Below are positions 11,350-23,816 of a stretch of DNA of 64,000 nucleotides, one piece after another (the first letter of the stretch is position 1; the number at the start of each line of letters is the position of its first letter). The stretch lies in contig NC_092576.1 of NCBI RefSeq assembly GCF_037975245.1, positions 14,922,111-14,986,110 on the forward strand, written 5' to 3'. The position numbers were made by a program, and so were the translations under genes. This DNA comes from Apostichopus japonicus (lineage: Eukaryota > Echinodermata > Holothuroidea > Aspidochirotida > Stichopodidae). A model generated the notes under the pieces. The model was not told the origin of the DNA. It made no database searches and saw nothing but the letters and a program-made list of their open reading frames with translations.

Positions 11350-12191
11350 GTGAGATGAATCAGTTTAACCGAGAAGTATAACCTAAGCGGACTTGGTGCT
11401 CTCCATGATATTCATCGCAGTCTTAATGCGGGGAATCATTTATCCGATATTGCATAGGGAAATGGGCTATAGAAGTGCTTTACAAGTGTTAAGATCTGTG
11501 GCATGTTTGTATAGTTCACAGTAACAAGAAGACTGGACAAACTTCAGAGGCCTCGATAAACTGCTACACACACAAATTGGAACCCTAAATTATTGCCACT
11601 AGGGGTCTATGTGCGTCTAGGCGTATGTGTTATTCTATCTTTCGTTGCGTTTGTTTTTTATTGTGCCTGTGAAATGATTGGTCAACCCATGGCAACCTTC
11701 TTGAATTTTTAAGATTCTGCAGAGATGTCGGCCATGTGCTTGTCTAGTAGTCATTTTATGTATGGAATAAACCTGTGTGATATCGTTGCTCGCAAAATAT
11801 GTACCCCTGAGTCCTGATGGTTGGTTATGTGTTCCATTATAATAAAAAACTTGATTATACCAAGCCACTTGACAAAACTGTTCATCACATTTGCAGGAGG
11901 ATCTAAAATACATACATACAAGTAACCAGCTTACACCACCTGACCCTTTAATGTAGCCTACATCTCAGTTGACAATATGAATTAAACATGTGATCAGTAG
12001 ACACCTAGTTTACTGGAACATGGCTGCCTGACCAAAGCTTCAAGCGGAAGCAGGTCATGTGACAAGTTGCCCACTTTAGTCTCAATTAATAAAAATGTTT
12101 GACATTTATTTGTTTACCCTAGCAGAATTATAAATATTCATAATGTCAACATGTGAGTCATCCTTGTATTTTATTTTAATTTTATGCTCAG

Positions 12192-12242
12192 ATATCTCTG
12201 CAGAGTGGCATGCCACCTCCTGAGGCCAACCCAGCTATAAAT
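12192..12242 (+). CDS. AP3M: AP3M short exon (17 codons)
   Basis: Acceptor atgctcag, donor GTAAGT at 12243. It encodes ISLQSGMPPPEANPAIN, equivalent to the NLQSG...PE.NP stretch of other AP-3 mu proteins. Phase 0 at both ends. Confidence 0.88.
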
Positions 12243-12864
12243 GTAAGTGAAAGATGTTAACGAAGCTTTAGTAAGATTCTCACAGTCAGGATTTAACTGG
12301 TTAGTCTAATCACGTAGGAAACGGTAATACGTTCTTTGTGAGATGTTATCATTGATACCGTAGAGAACTAGGCTCATCGACAAGTGAACGTGAAGAATAT
12401 TGACATTGGAGACTAGCCACTTAAAAGGTTTAAAGGGGCTTTCCTTCAGGTTGGTTAGCAGCTGTAAGAACCCTTTAAGTATTAAGAATTACTTATAGTT
12501 AAATTGCCATTGATAAATTTATCAAAATTTAATTATTGGAGAAATGGTTTAATGGCATGCACAGCAATACATATAGTAGTGTATCCTGTAGTTGAGGCAA
12601 GTTACTTGTTGCTCTCTCTAGCTAATTGTAATATGTGCGTACCATGTGTGTTTCATTATTCAGGAGAGGATTGAGAAAGGTTGTAGAATGATTGGCTATC
12701 CATTTAATGGATGCCTAAATGTTTGCTTTCCATTATTGAACATGATATTTAGTAGTGATATTGTGCTCTTCACTCTCACAATGTTATTCCCATAGTTTTT
12801 GTATCAAATCTGTTCTGCGAACAAAACCCTCACACAATCCTGTTTAATGTTAAGGATTAGGCAT

Positions 12865-13207
12865 GCACACTGTGAGATGTACTCCAGGGGACACATAGAT
12901 GTGGTGCACACTATAGGATGTTCACCTGGGGACACATTTAGAGTGGTGCACACTATAGGATGTTCTCCAGGGGACACATGGATGTGGTGCACACTATGGA
13001 ATGTCCACCAGGGAACACATGGATGTGGTGCACACTATGGGATGTCCCCCTGGGGTCACATAAATTTGGTGCACACTATGGGATGTACTCCAGGGGACAC
13101 ATGGATGTGGTGCACACTATGGGATGTTCTCCAGGGGACACATAGATGTGGTGCACACTATGGGATGTCTCCCAAGGGACATGTAGATGTGGTACACTGT
13201 GGTGCCC
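12865..13207 (+). repeat. Tandem array of a 40-bp unit
   Basis: About 8 units of roughly 40 bp, each with gtggtgcacactatggga and an (a/t)ctccaggggacaca segment. It lies in the AP3M intron. It gives spurious frames on both strands (CTPGDTWMWCTLW-type on +). Confidence 0.9.
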
Positions 13208-13324
13208 CTTGAGAGGACTGTTTGAATTGTTGTGATCTTCAGACTTTGGCAAATCCAATAATAAAATTCAACAGTAAAGTAGTTTACTCCTCGCCCCCTC
13301 AACTTTATTTTTTAACATTTGTTT

Positions 13325-14509
13325 TAGTGTTTGCACGGGTTATCCGGGTACCCGCCCGACGAGATACTACCCGGTACCTAATTTATTACCCGAATCCTAA
13401 GCAAAGTGTGATTTAAAAAAAAAAAAAAAACCGACGGTTAGGCAGATTTCCCATTGACTTAGTGTGGTGTTAGGCTACAATGTGGTTGAAGATAACAACA
13501 ATAACGAAGAGGTCCGCTCGACGCGATACTACCCGGTTCCTAATTTATTACCCGAATCATACGCAAAGTGTGATTGTTTAAAAAAAAAAATTGCAAACCG
13601 ATGGTTAGGCTGATTTCCCATTGACTTAGTGTGTTGTTAGGCTACCATGTGTTCGAAGAGAACAGCAATAACGAAAGCTTTCCATAGATATCTTATAACT
13701 GCCTCACAATTTTAGCTAATAAACAGATGGCTACTGGCTAGGCTAGACTTCCCCCATTGACTTAGTGTGGTGTTAGGCAACCATGTGGTCGAACCTAACA
13801 GCAATAACGAAAGTGTTCCATGGATGTCTTATAACTGCGTCACAATTCCAGCAAATAAACAGATGGTTAGGCTTAGCTAGATTTCTCATTGACTTAGTGT
13901 GGTGTTAGGCTACCATGTGGAAGAAATTATTATTTATTCATTCGTTTATTTCAAAGAAGGAAAGGCTGACAAGGAATTTAACGCGATGTTTATGGATTAT
14001 AGACGGGATAACTAAAAAATAGTATTCGCAAGTGGCTTTTTACTAATCGTTTATTCCAAATGCGATCAAATTGCGCGAATCGCGCAATCTCGCGGCTAAT
14101 GTGAACACTGGGCCTGCATAATAGATAGTAGTAGTATTAAAAACTGTTTAAGAGCTAAATTGGATATTTATATGGTTTGATCCAATAGACGTGCACGAGC
14201 TAGCATAAGCAGATGCAAGTAGTAATGCTAATTATAATTAAATAATTAATTTATTAACAAGTTAATGAAAGAAACAGAAGCAAATAAAAATTATTGAGGG
14301 AGGTTTAATAGCTTATCTTACACCTACGTATTTGAACATGAAAACATTGTCAGTTGAGAATATAATGCATTTATTACAGCATCCAATATGAAATTTCTTG
14401 AAAATCGTGATACACGAGCGTAAACAAATTTTTTCCGGGTACCCGGATACCCGACGGGTAACGGCCCTCGGGTACCCGGTTCCCGATTTTTGGACCCGTG
14501 TAAACACTA
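13325..14509. mobile_element. Non-autonomous hAT-like element with internal repeats
   Basis: The left end begins TAGTGTTTGCACGGGT and the right end, reverse-complemented, begins TAGTGTTTACACGGGT. Both are followed by CGGGTACCCG-type sequence. The interior has about four degenerate copies of a 100-150 bp unit containing cccattgacttagtgtg (13430-13915). A clean 8-bp target duplication was not found. The element ends 36 bases before the AP3M exon at 14546. Confidence 0.65.
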
Positions 14510-14545
14510 ATATTTTGTTTTCTTCTCAGGTTTTCATATATTTAG

Positions 14546-14614
14546 GTGCAATTTAAGATACAGCAACTTGCAATTTCAGGTGTTAAAGTGAATCGACTCG
14601 ACATGTACGGAGAG
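14546..14614 (+). CDS. AP3M: AP3M exon encoding QFKIQQLAISG
   Basis: The acceptor tatatttag gives VQFKIQQLAISGVKVNRLDM and YGE; the donor is GTAATT. A better-looking acceptor (ttcttctcag, ending 14529) lies 16 bases upstream, but it would add non-conserved sequence and change frame. The weaker site is therefore preferred. Confidence 0.9.
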
Positions 14615-14957
14615 GTAATTAAAACAACTTTCTCTTTGTATTTTGCACTTGAGTTTTTTTTTTTTGTTATTTTTTTGATACTTGTTACTTTGTTACTTGT
14701 TATTTTGTTACTTGAGTACCAAGAGGACGAAACTGGTCGGGGAGTGGAATTTTTCTGGTGTGTTAATCTTTATTAATTTAATATATGTCTATCATACCAT
14801 TTGCTACACATTCATATATATCTATTAATATATATATAGTTTTTATTTTGTAATGATGTATGGGTATGAAGCCGTTTATCAAACACCTTTATCTTAATGT
14901 TATTTGTTCTTTCTTTGACCTGTGCTTTCTTTCTCAACTTTTGCATTGAATCTGCAG

Positions 14958-15023
14958 AAGTACAAACCATTCAAAGGAGTCAAGTACATAACCAAAGCCG
15001 GCAAGTTCCAAGTCCGTACCTAA
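14958..15023 (+). CDS. AP3M: AP3M terminal exon
   Basis: After the acceptor tctgcag this encodes KYKPFKGVKYITKAGKFQVR, Thr and TAA (15021-15023). The C-terminus matches AP-3 mu proteins almost residue for residue, including the terminal RT. A possible polyadenylation signal AATAAA is at 15907-15912. Confidence 0.95.
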   Translation, partial: KYKPFKGVKYITKAGKFQVRT

Positions 15024-15912
15024 TGAATTATTGCTGTCCACAAAATAGCAGAGAAAACATTGCCAGTTCAGTAACCGTCGGTGCATTCCAAAATATTTCC
15101 TTGATAAATGCAGTACATCGTAGATACCATGGCCAGATTGTGTCCGTCAGACTGTCACAACGTAGCCTTCTCGCGTGTCACGTCAAGAGGTGCAGTCACG
15201 CGGCCATCATGTCTGTCACTAAGTAGCCATCTTGGCTGGCCTGTCAAGATTGTGCGTCATACTGTCACAGAGAGAAGTACTGGCTAACATACCAATGGAA
15301 TGCCAGTCTCACTGTCACAGATGCAGATGGATACTGTCAGTCATGCTGTCACATAAATAACCATCCTGGCTACCATATCAGGATTGTCAGTCTAACTGTC
15401 AAAAAATTGATATCCTTTATACCACATTGACAGACTGTACAAGTCACACTGTTATTAGTGAAAATTATCCTGGGCACTCATCAAGAAAGGGCCTGTCACA
15501 CTGTCACTTGTTTCCTCTTTTTAACATGTAACAAAGATAGTGCTTTTTTCATTTATTTGTTCAAAGATGCCGCTTTTCCAATGAACTAGTAAATTTCCAT
15601 CTTTCTTTTTTTCATTTTTTATCAAGAAATTCGGAAATATTTCTTTCAAACAAACCAAACCAGCCTAAAGGAAAGATAAGTTACATTCATCACAGAGTAC
15701 ATAAGTCTCCTTTAACCAGTCTTATAGATCACCATTGATCATTAGAGAGAATGACTGGAATTAAACCTAATGCAAAACCTTCACACAACCACTTTACACA
15801 ACTAGCAATTACCTCGTACATGTACACTGTATGTAGTATGTACGATGGAATCTTGCATAAATCGCTTGCAGACAGCAGAATTCAGAGTGTTTTTCTTAAC
15901 TGTCAAAATAAA
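15024..15912 (+). other. Probable AP3M 3' UTR with degenerate repeats
   Basis: From about 15130 to 15510, loosely repeated segments of 50-70 bp carry variants of cagtctcactgtcac. They are too diverged for a clean period. AATAAA at 15907-15912 could end the transcript; this is inferred from position only. Confidence 0.4.
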
Positions 15913-18489
15913 GGAAAATGGTGATATAAAAAATGTCAAGGAAATATTTCAATGGAGTCGGCCTCAGTAAACAGAGAGTTCCAACGACTTTATTCCACAC
16001 GCATGTCATCTTTAACAAGAAATCCACCAGGTATAGCCTACAATAATTGCCTAGCCTAAAGTAATGGTGACACTAGGCCAACTACAGTACTAGCCTAGGC
16101 CCTATATAGTATATTATAACAGTATGACTATTATGAGTGACTTCGTTCACACTGCTTCGTAATTGAAGTCACCTGAAATTAATCAGCGGCCATATTGGAT
16201 ATATCAAAATAACGCGAACATAGATTACACAAAAATTAGGAAGGCCTATATCAATAATTAACTTGGTTATGCTTATCAATGCCCACATTCATAAAGCAGT
16301 AAGCAATTACTATAAGGAGTTATTACGCAGTCACTGTTATTACATATTTACTCATATCTTGTTTAACCAGTGGTGAAACAACTGGTGTATCTTGGTAATG
16401 TTTACTGCTTAATAAGGAGATTAATGTTGTTGTTCCAACCTATCAAAGCCCTCTAAAAATATGTTAGATTCTTAATCATTTCAACATGTGAGACCACAAA
16501 AAGAAATTCTTCAATTCATCTGGCATTCTGGTTTGAAATCAACAGAATCGCACTGTTGGTGTACTGTACCAAAGGCAAATAATATTATTGTTGTTAAAAG
16601 TATGAAATCTAGAAATCATACCCCTTAATATAAAACCACAAACATATAAACATGAAGTCTTAACCGATTGTCATCTTAAGTCAGTAAAAATTCCCGATTA
16701 CTGCATCTAGGCCTAGGCAGGTTTGTTATGAACCTCAACAATAAGTCTCTGTTGGTGTACCTTGCTAGGTTAATTAGCATAAATAATATATGTTATAATA
16801 TTATATAATTATAATTTAGTTTAATATTCTAGTGGAAAATTACATCTCCATCTTTTTGATTTTTCGTTGATTGTAACAAGAGTAGAAAGTGGTTTATTTA
16901 TGCTGTCCATCCTTTTTTCCCATTCATTTTATATACCTTTTGTCAGTACTGATGTGGTAGACTGTACAAACAAGTGTATAGGACACAACCCGTCGTATAA
17001 TATATCACGTTAGGCTAGCAAGCCAACTTATTTTACTTTGTCTATTCTATGTTATGTGTCATATCATATAGTAATAAAAAAGTGTCATTATATTATATCA
17101 TGTTTTATTGTATCTGTGATAATCTGAGAGGCATTTAGTATATTTTCGTTGTTTTTCATCTTTGGATTTAGATGAAGAAAAAAGAGCATTAAAATTCCAG
17201 ATATATGGTTTCTGTATTCAGCCATCATCCTAGTTTCTTTTTTACACCTAGAAAATATGACCATCAAGTGAGGGCTATGAAAGAGGTGATAAAGGACAAA
17301 CTTGTACTTGCAAATCTATGAAGTGGGAAACAATTTTCATACACCAACCAAACAAGGTTTTCCATCACAACAATCATTCCTAATCCCTCCCTCCCTCCCA
17401 ACCCCACCCCTCCCCTGCATTTAGGATTTCAGTCAGAAACAAGCTGTGCGTTTCGGTACTCCTCTGTGATATAACATGTGATACTGTGGTCGTTATTTCA
17501 GAGGTCCTATAGTTTTACAGACATTAAGTTTTGCCTCCAAATCATTAAGATATATATAAAAAAAAAATATTCTCAGAGTCAGATTCAAACCATGATTGTT
17601 GATATCTTTAAGTACTTCCAGACTCCAGTCAAGTGGCTTAACTTTAAATATTTGTCTCCATCTCTCTCTCTCCACGCCCCCCCCATCCCCCCACCTCTCT
17701 CACAACAAAGAGTCAAATTCAAATCATTTAAAGCAGTCATTAACTTCCAGCAGCTATGAAACAAACCAAAATCAATCTTCCTCGTTATTAGTGTGCATAC
17801 AACATCACTTAGTAAAAGCTTTTATACGTCACTTACCTATGCAGAGTGAGCCTGTTTGTTAAGTGTTTCCTCTGTTCCGATATAATAGTAGTAATTGATT
17901 GTATGGAATGTGTTTTAGAAGTTTAATGGATGGTTAAGGTTAAAGAAATCCCAGGGAAAAAATTGAGATTTGTTTTCTTTAAAATTGTATTCCTTCACTT
18001 CAGTTTTATGCAATTTTATCAAATTGAAGTAGTGACCCATTAGATCATACATTGTTGAGGTAGCTGTGTGTGGTTACAAGAATTTTGTTCTCATTCCATG
18101 GCATATAAATATGTGGGTAGAAGCAAAAGTGACCATTAACAAATAAACCCAAAGAACAAGTCTGGAAGACAAGGTTGGGTAGCTATGGGTGTATGTATCT
18201 TATAGGTGTAACTTTACTAATGAGTTGGGCTTTAATGTCAAGGAGAGTCAGTGGGAAAAAGGAGAATAATAATGTCAGAAAATCTTGTGTGCAAATGACT
18301 GTCGTCAAAAGGAAATAAAAGCCGTTGTTATCCTTAACTGCGTGAATCAATATCTGATAGTTCTATGTTGCTCACGTTACATTGACAAGAAGTTGGATCG
18401 TAGTATGATGCATTGGATTCAAAGGTTATAGTGTACTTTTTGTTTCGCTTAATTGATATATTCAACTTAGCTATACTCGCTTTTCTAAC
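15913..18489. other. Intergenic stretch, no gene recognised
   Basis: AT-rich sequence between AP3M and the GPCR. It has short C-rich tracts at about 17380-17420 and 17670-17700. Short frames here lack domain-like composition or splice support. Confidence 0.5.
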
Positions 18490-19838
18490 ATGGAAAATAT
18501 TACCGCATTTGATAACTTCGAGCCGACAACATTTCCCATGGAACCCTTCAGAGGAACGCTTACCTATTCGATTTTCTATCGTATTGTACCATTTCTTTTC
18601 GGCTCTGCTATTGTACTTTCAAACTTAAGCATAATTCTGACATTTTTACGTAACGATGAAGGCCGAAAAGCTTTTGTAAATATTTACATATTTTATTTAG
18701 CTATCGCTGATATTCTTATTGGTGGGTTAGTCTTGATACCATTAACCATATGGGAATTTACAGGGTTTCCACCCTTACCAATTTTTGTGTGTGCTTCGTG
18801 GTCTATCGTTACACATTTTTCAGGAACGTCGTCAGTGGTTCATATTCTCTTCCTTAGTTTTGACAGATACCTGCTTGTCAACGATCCACTTATGTACATT
18901 ACTAAAATAACAGCTTTTAGAATTCACGTCCGTGTCCTTACCTCCCTGGCTTTATGTTTCATACATTGTATACTGCTGTATCACTTCAGCGCTGCAGCTG
19001 CCTATACGAACAGGCAATTGGATCGACCTATGGGAATTGCTTCACAGCGTACGACATTATTAATTCATACCCTCTTATAGTGAACGGTGTTCAATTTGTT
19101 GTACCTCTGATGTGCCTAATTATTATAAATACCATGTTCTTTGTCAAATTAATGAAAAGGATGCGTCGTATGTCCGAATGTAAACACGTAGGTGTATCAA
19201 CACCAGGTGACTATAACAACACAGTCAATGTTATCGGCGGGAAAACTGCAAGGAAAACAAAATGTCCGCCAGCTTTAGATGAAACAAAATGCAAAGATCG
19301 TAATCATCATGGAGTTAGCACGGAAGAGCCAAATTATGAGTTTTCCATAGTAACTGATATGACTGCCATCGATCAAGTTAATATAATAATTGAAAAGACG
19401 TTTAAAAAACACCCATTTCACAGAAAATACACCGTGAGACGCAGAGAAGCCGATTTGGGAAATCGTCAACAAGTATTTTCAATTGCGCCGCCGATGAGAA
19501 CAGAACCACATAGACGGATGGGAACAGAGTTGGTACAGCGCACATAAGAACACGCTAAACTTGAACGCGCAGCCAAGAAACTGACAGCTTATGTGCTGGT
19601 TTTTCTCGTGTTTTGGACGCCGTTTGCAATCTGTTCCTGTATCCCAGGATTGGACGTTCACTCGGATGTTGGACGGATTGTAATTTTACCTGCTTCTTTG
19701 CTGATAGCTCTAAATTCGCTGATTAACCCAATTCTCTACGCACTTTTCCAGCGACGTTATAGGAAGAACTGTTTCGGACTGAATGCGGTCAAGAGAAATT
19801 TGTATAAATATAACATTAAAATAAAACAAAAAATGTAA
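18490..19838 (+). pseudogene. Rhodopsin-class (amine-type) GPCR with frameshift and stop
   Basis: An intronless seven-helix receptor. The first frame (18490 to about 19000) has N45 in helix 1, LAIAD (D74) in helix 2, C101 before helix 3 and DRY at 125-127. A 1-base loss or 2-base gain near 18985-19010 moves to the next frame. That frame carries loop 2 (CSCLYE...GNCF), helix 5 and a long third loop, then a TAA at 19545-19547. The same frame resumes with ERAAKKLTAYVLVFLVFWTP (helix 6) and NSLINPILY (helix 7), ending at 19838. The AAKKL, FWTPF and SFDRY...V..PL.Y motifs are closest to muscarinic/histamine-H3-like receptors. Position 3.32, Asp in true amine receptors, is Thr (T108), so an amine ligand is doubtful. 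Two lesions suggest a pseudogene or sequencing errors. Confidence 0.85.
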
Positions 19839-20306
19839 GCAAACTGCTTATCCACTAAAGAGCCGGTGTGAGAGAATGTGTAAATGAGGCTGAAGGAGAT
19901 CTTCAGCCTCTGAAGGAGATCCTGCTAGGATCGAACCGTCAGGCCCACTTATACTTTAAAACAAGAGAAATTAGATGTAGATCATATAGAGGGGTTATCC
20001 CATTTGTTTATGTGCACCCGTGTCGTGGCTTTGTTTGTCAATACCTATCGTGTTTATCAACAAGCAGTCCGCCCTTTTAATTTCACCTTTAGTATAATTA
20101 ACATAGCAATCGTGCGACCGAGCTGGGAGAGAAGATAATATTGCGCACGGTATGTAAAAGTGTAAAAAAAATACCCACCCCCACCACCCTATCTACTCTG
20201 CTTTACAGTTTGAGTATAGGGATCCACGGCCAAAAGTCAAGATTTGTTTGTATACTGTTTGATTTAAAGATTCAGGATTAATTATTTAATTCACAAAGAC
20301 ACATCA

Positions 20307-20732
20307 GGGTTCGAATTAACCGATAGTAAAGTGCCGGTCTGTGCCCCTACTATACTTGCCGTATAAAGCCATTAAACAAATTATCCGTTACCGACGGGCA
20401 ACAAAGGCTGTACTGCCCCTTTAATCACCTTGCTGTAGTTAAGCTGCCGTCTTAATTATCTCTATTTTCATTGAAATTTCATCATCAAACTAAATCAGGA
20501 TCAAAGATCGTTCGAAACTCCAGCAATATTTTCGACAGAAAGCAGGCAGCAATTCAAAAAAAAAAAATACATTAAAATTTTCGACGATGATCATTTTCCT
20601 AATGCGCTTTGAAAGCTCGAAATTTGTCGACGTGCCATGCCTTTCAAGTAAAATCAGGGGATTTCTTATTTGCCCTTAACACTAAATGAAAAGGTTGCCC
20701 TGCCTCTCTCGATCCTTAACTTGAGTCCTGCA
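20307..20732. mobile_element. Possible hAT-like MITE
   Basis: Starts CAGGGTTCGAATTAACC and ends, reverse-complemented, CAGGACTCAAGTTAAGG, about 11 of 17 terminal bases matching. No exact target duplication is seen. Tentative. Confidence 0.3.
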
Positions 20733-23010
20733 ACACGGTATAGTTATTTTTATTATATAGTAATCATAAGATATGCGGCAATGTAACAAACCACTGACAT
20801 GATTTTCAATTTATTTCAGAGCATTTGGTAGTCGTCAAAACTTACAATGTATACCAATTTGTTCTGAGTATATACAGTAGCACGTGGCCCTACTAATATC
20901 ACAGTATATAAACTCACTTTTATGTCTCGACTGGTTTCATTATGCTGCAACTTTTTTTTCAAAATTGTCTGACATTGAAATACAAATTACCGTATATAAT
21001 TCTATGTGATATCGTTTACAAGTTGTTGTATATTAATCCTAAATGTTCTGCGCCATCATCATTTAATATAGGCGATTTAGACACGTGCTCATAGGGCCCT
21101 CAGTATCAAGGGACCAGTATAGACCTATACGTGCATCTTGGGCATGATAGGGAAGGGCTATCATTATAAATGGTACATTAGGGCCCTAGGGGAATTACTC
21201 ATTCAAAGTCTATTGTGTTGTTTCTACCTGTTTCCAGTGGCTAAAATTTCACTCTCATGGATGCATCGGAGAGTGATTTTTTCGTCAACATCTCACCATT
21301 GTAACATGAAGTAAAGAACAATGAATAAGGCTCTTACTGTATACATAACAATCATGCATGATATTAATCTACACAATATACACACATTGAATGTAGAACA
21401 CAAGTTATACTAGTGGTATAGGTATTAGTCCTAATGGTATATGTGCATGGAGAGTGTTATCAAAGTATAATGTATTGTCACGAAAATTCACTCGGTATAA
21501 ACTACTCTTTTTTTGTGTGTTTACGCCGCTGGTGGCTTTTCTTGCAAGCAGTTCGGGGCATGCTTTGTTATACCTTCCCTGTGACGCTTGCCACACACGT
21601 TTTCGAACACCATTCGTCAAGGTGGACCTCCATTAACCTCGTGACCTTTGGTATTTTATGCTGACACGATATGAGTCTTGATTCCTACGTTAATTTGTAT
21701 GAGTGTTTCGGTGATTTTGTCACTTTTGCACGCGGGAGATTGTCCAAATTCGCCGTTGCTTACGATTGCCTTTATGACGTCATAAGTTACGGAGACACTT
21801 GATTCCAGGCCTAAGCTTACTCCCAACACATGATGTTTGATGTCCATTACCCTTACGGTTGTGGATTTCAATTAGCTACATGTTGTTTGTAAACGCCCAT
21901 ATGAGGCATTCAATCACATAACATTACTTGTTGACCTCGCCCACGAAAATGGTAGGTCCAGCTCATGATATTATTGAGTCACTCTTTGGTGCTCCTACCC
22001 CTTCCACACCATACCTTCCAGCCCCCCCCACCCTCCCGGCCTTCCACACCATACCTTCCAGCCCACCCTCCGGCCCCTCCACAAACACAGACACACCGAT
22101 AATGCCAAAAAAACATCAAATTTCAGTTCAGTACGGCAAGAGGCGTGACGTGAGCAGTGCACCATGCATATCTGTAGACATTTTAAGTAAGTTTAAGTTT
22201 CAACAGTTCTATATTTCGGTCACGTATGATCAGTACATATACATTTACAGTGCGCATACAATGACCGACCGGGAGAACCCGCAAGAAATGGTCAGTGAAA
22301 TACAATATATTCTCTATAAATTTTTGCAAATTTTATATGAGATAATAAATCAAAACAGTTTATATGCACATTTTTATCCTTTTGCGTTCACAGTATTTAT
22401 TGTCCATTTTTTGGGGGACAGAATTTTAGCAAGCGGCTTTTTTTTTTTTATGTGACCTCAATACATATACATTGATTCGTTCGTAGTCATATACCAAAAC
22501 GGCTGAAAAGTAACAAGTTTACAAGTGTATTCAATCTCTGTGCACCTCACTCGTGCGAGGTATGTAGAGTACAAATATGCTTACAAAGTTCATATCACAA
22601 CAACGTTGACAAAAAGAATTTTAAAAAATGTATACATGGAAAATGGTGGCGCCAGGCCCCAGACGTATAAGAAGAAAAAGAAATGAGGGCGGAAATGCGA
22701 AATGGAAAAGAATCAAAATGAAAAAACTTCTTTACAATGCCAATGGCAAGAAACTACTGAAATTTGTAGTGAATTTCTTTGCAAAGCTTAACAAGGTTGG
22801 AAATGGTTGTTATACTTGATTGAAGCAATTGCTCCATTTTTAATGTGTTCGGTCTATTCCAGAAATAGTCATATAATTCCTTTTTGGTAATGCGAGGGAC
22901 TCGAAGTACATAACTATATACCATCACATATAAAGTCATACCATCAGGTTGTCAATTTATACCTACACCAAGTTACATATTCATACCACCAATATTGTTT
23001 CAACCAATAA

Positions 23011-23013
<3 letters not shown>

Positions 23014-23074
<61 letters not shown>
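23014..23074. repeat. (AT)n microsatellite
   Basis: About 30 uninterrupted AT dinucleotides. Confidence 0.95.
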
Positions 23075-23079
<5 letters not shown>

Positions 23080-23551
23080 GGTACGAAAGGCGCGCAATAT
23101 TAAATATCGTTCGAGCGTGCCGATGTTATCGATAGCATTTTTTTTGGGGGGGGGGCGATACTTGGATCCAGTTTTACAAGAAAATCAGACAATTCGTGTA
23201 GTTGATCATGGATTCGGAGTTTCCTATTTAGTCAATGGAAAGGTATCTCCTTTAATCTGGACTTATCAACGGTGACTGGCGATTTGGGGCGCATTTCAGA
23301 AGAAACTTAAGAAAAGGGCTCTTTCACCAACTGACCAACATATATAGTATAATCCATTTTACGAGGGGGGCGGGGGGGGGGGGGAAATCATTGATTTTTC
23401 CAAACTTGTATGAAAACGAGTTGAGTGGACACGGCCGGCCGATACCTCACAAAGACGTATGTATGTATGTTGTCTACAAAGAAAGAATAGTGTCATCATT
23501 TGTAAACCTTCTCCCGCTCCACCCTCCCTTAAAATATAATGCACTGCAGAC

Positions 23552-23816
23552 CTGCCGTTCCACTGAAATTTCCGACGCCAGAGAGTCGATACTTGTCACT
23601 TTCATCGCTGATGCGAAACAAGTCGTAGTTAGCATAGTACGGAGTTCCATATTTGTTCACCAGGTCAATTCGAAGTTGGCAATTACCTTGATTGGTGAGG
23701 TAATATATCTTATCGTTGCCTAGCCAAAACTCATGACTAAGCTCACCAAAACCTTCTTTATAGCTGGTCCAGTTACGATAGAAATCAACAGAACCATTAA
23801 CACGACGTTGAAAAAC
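23552..23816 (-). CDS. Fibrinogen-like gene exon 4 (middle of FReD)
   Basis: Acceptor ttataccag, donor GTCTGC. It reads VFQRRVNGSVDFYRNWTSYK, then EGFGELSHEFWLGNDKIYYL and, after further residues, YRLSGVGNFSGTAG. It ends one base into a Gly codon. GFGE...EFWLGND is the fibrinogen domain signature. Confidence 0.92.

Larger units (their letters stand above)
2730..15023 (+). pseudogene. AP3M: AP-3 adaptor complex subunit mu, disrupted locus
   Basis: AP-3 mu is the medium chain of the heterotetrameric AP-3 coat that sorts cargo with tyrosine-based signals from endosomes to lysosome-related organelles. Ten GT-AG exons read in order: 2730-2764, 4997-5075, 5783-5823 joined to 6200-6264, 7476-7588, 8596-8669, 10023-10125, 11188-11349, 12192-12242, 14546-14614 and 14958-15023. 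They cover the longin-type N-terminus (MISSLFIINASG) through the mu-homology C-terminus (KYKPFKGVKYITKAGKFQVR, then T and stop). All phases agree. About 285 residues are recovered against roughly 418 in animal AP3M proteins as I recall them. Lesions are a MITE in exon 3, a TAA at 10087-10089 and loss of the exons expected between 7588 and 8596. The rest is strongly conserved, so decay is recent or part of it is assembly error. A second intact copy elsewhere would be expected. Identity is near certain; pseudogene status is probable. Confidence 0.85.
19839..23551. other. Intergenic / 3' flank of the fibrinogen-like gene
   Basis: No exon is recognised, and the missing C-terminal fibrinogen exons were not found here on the minus strand. 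Contents are a possible hAT-like MITE at 20307-20732, C-rich direct repeats (cttccacaccataccttcca twice, near 22003 and 22040), a TA tract at 23014-23074 and G runs at 23140-23160 and 23365-23385. Confidence 0.45.

Noticed and set aside
12799-13302. Overlapping frames on both strands with GDTWMWCTLW repeats
   Set aside because: By-product of the 40-bp tandem array inside an AP3M intron.
13317-14517. Exact target duplication for the 1.2-kb hAT-like element
   Set aside because: Flanks atttgttt and atattttg are only loosely similar, so no duplication is claimed.
22628-22819. Short Lys/Arg-rich frame
   Set aside because: Basic composition follows from A-rich sequence; no homology or context.
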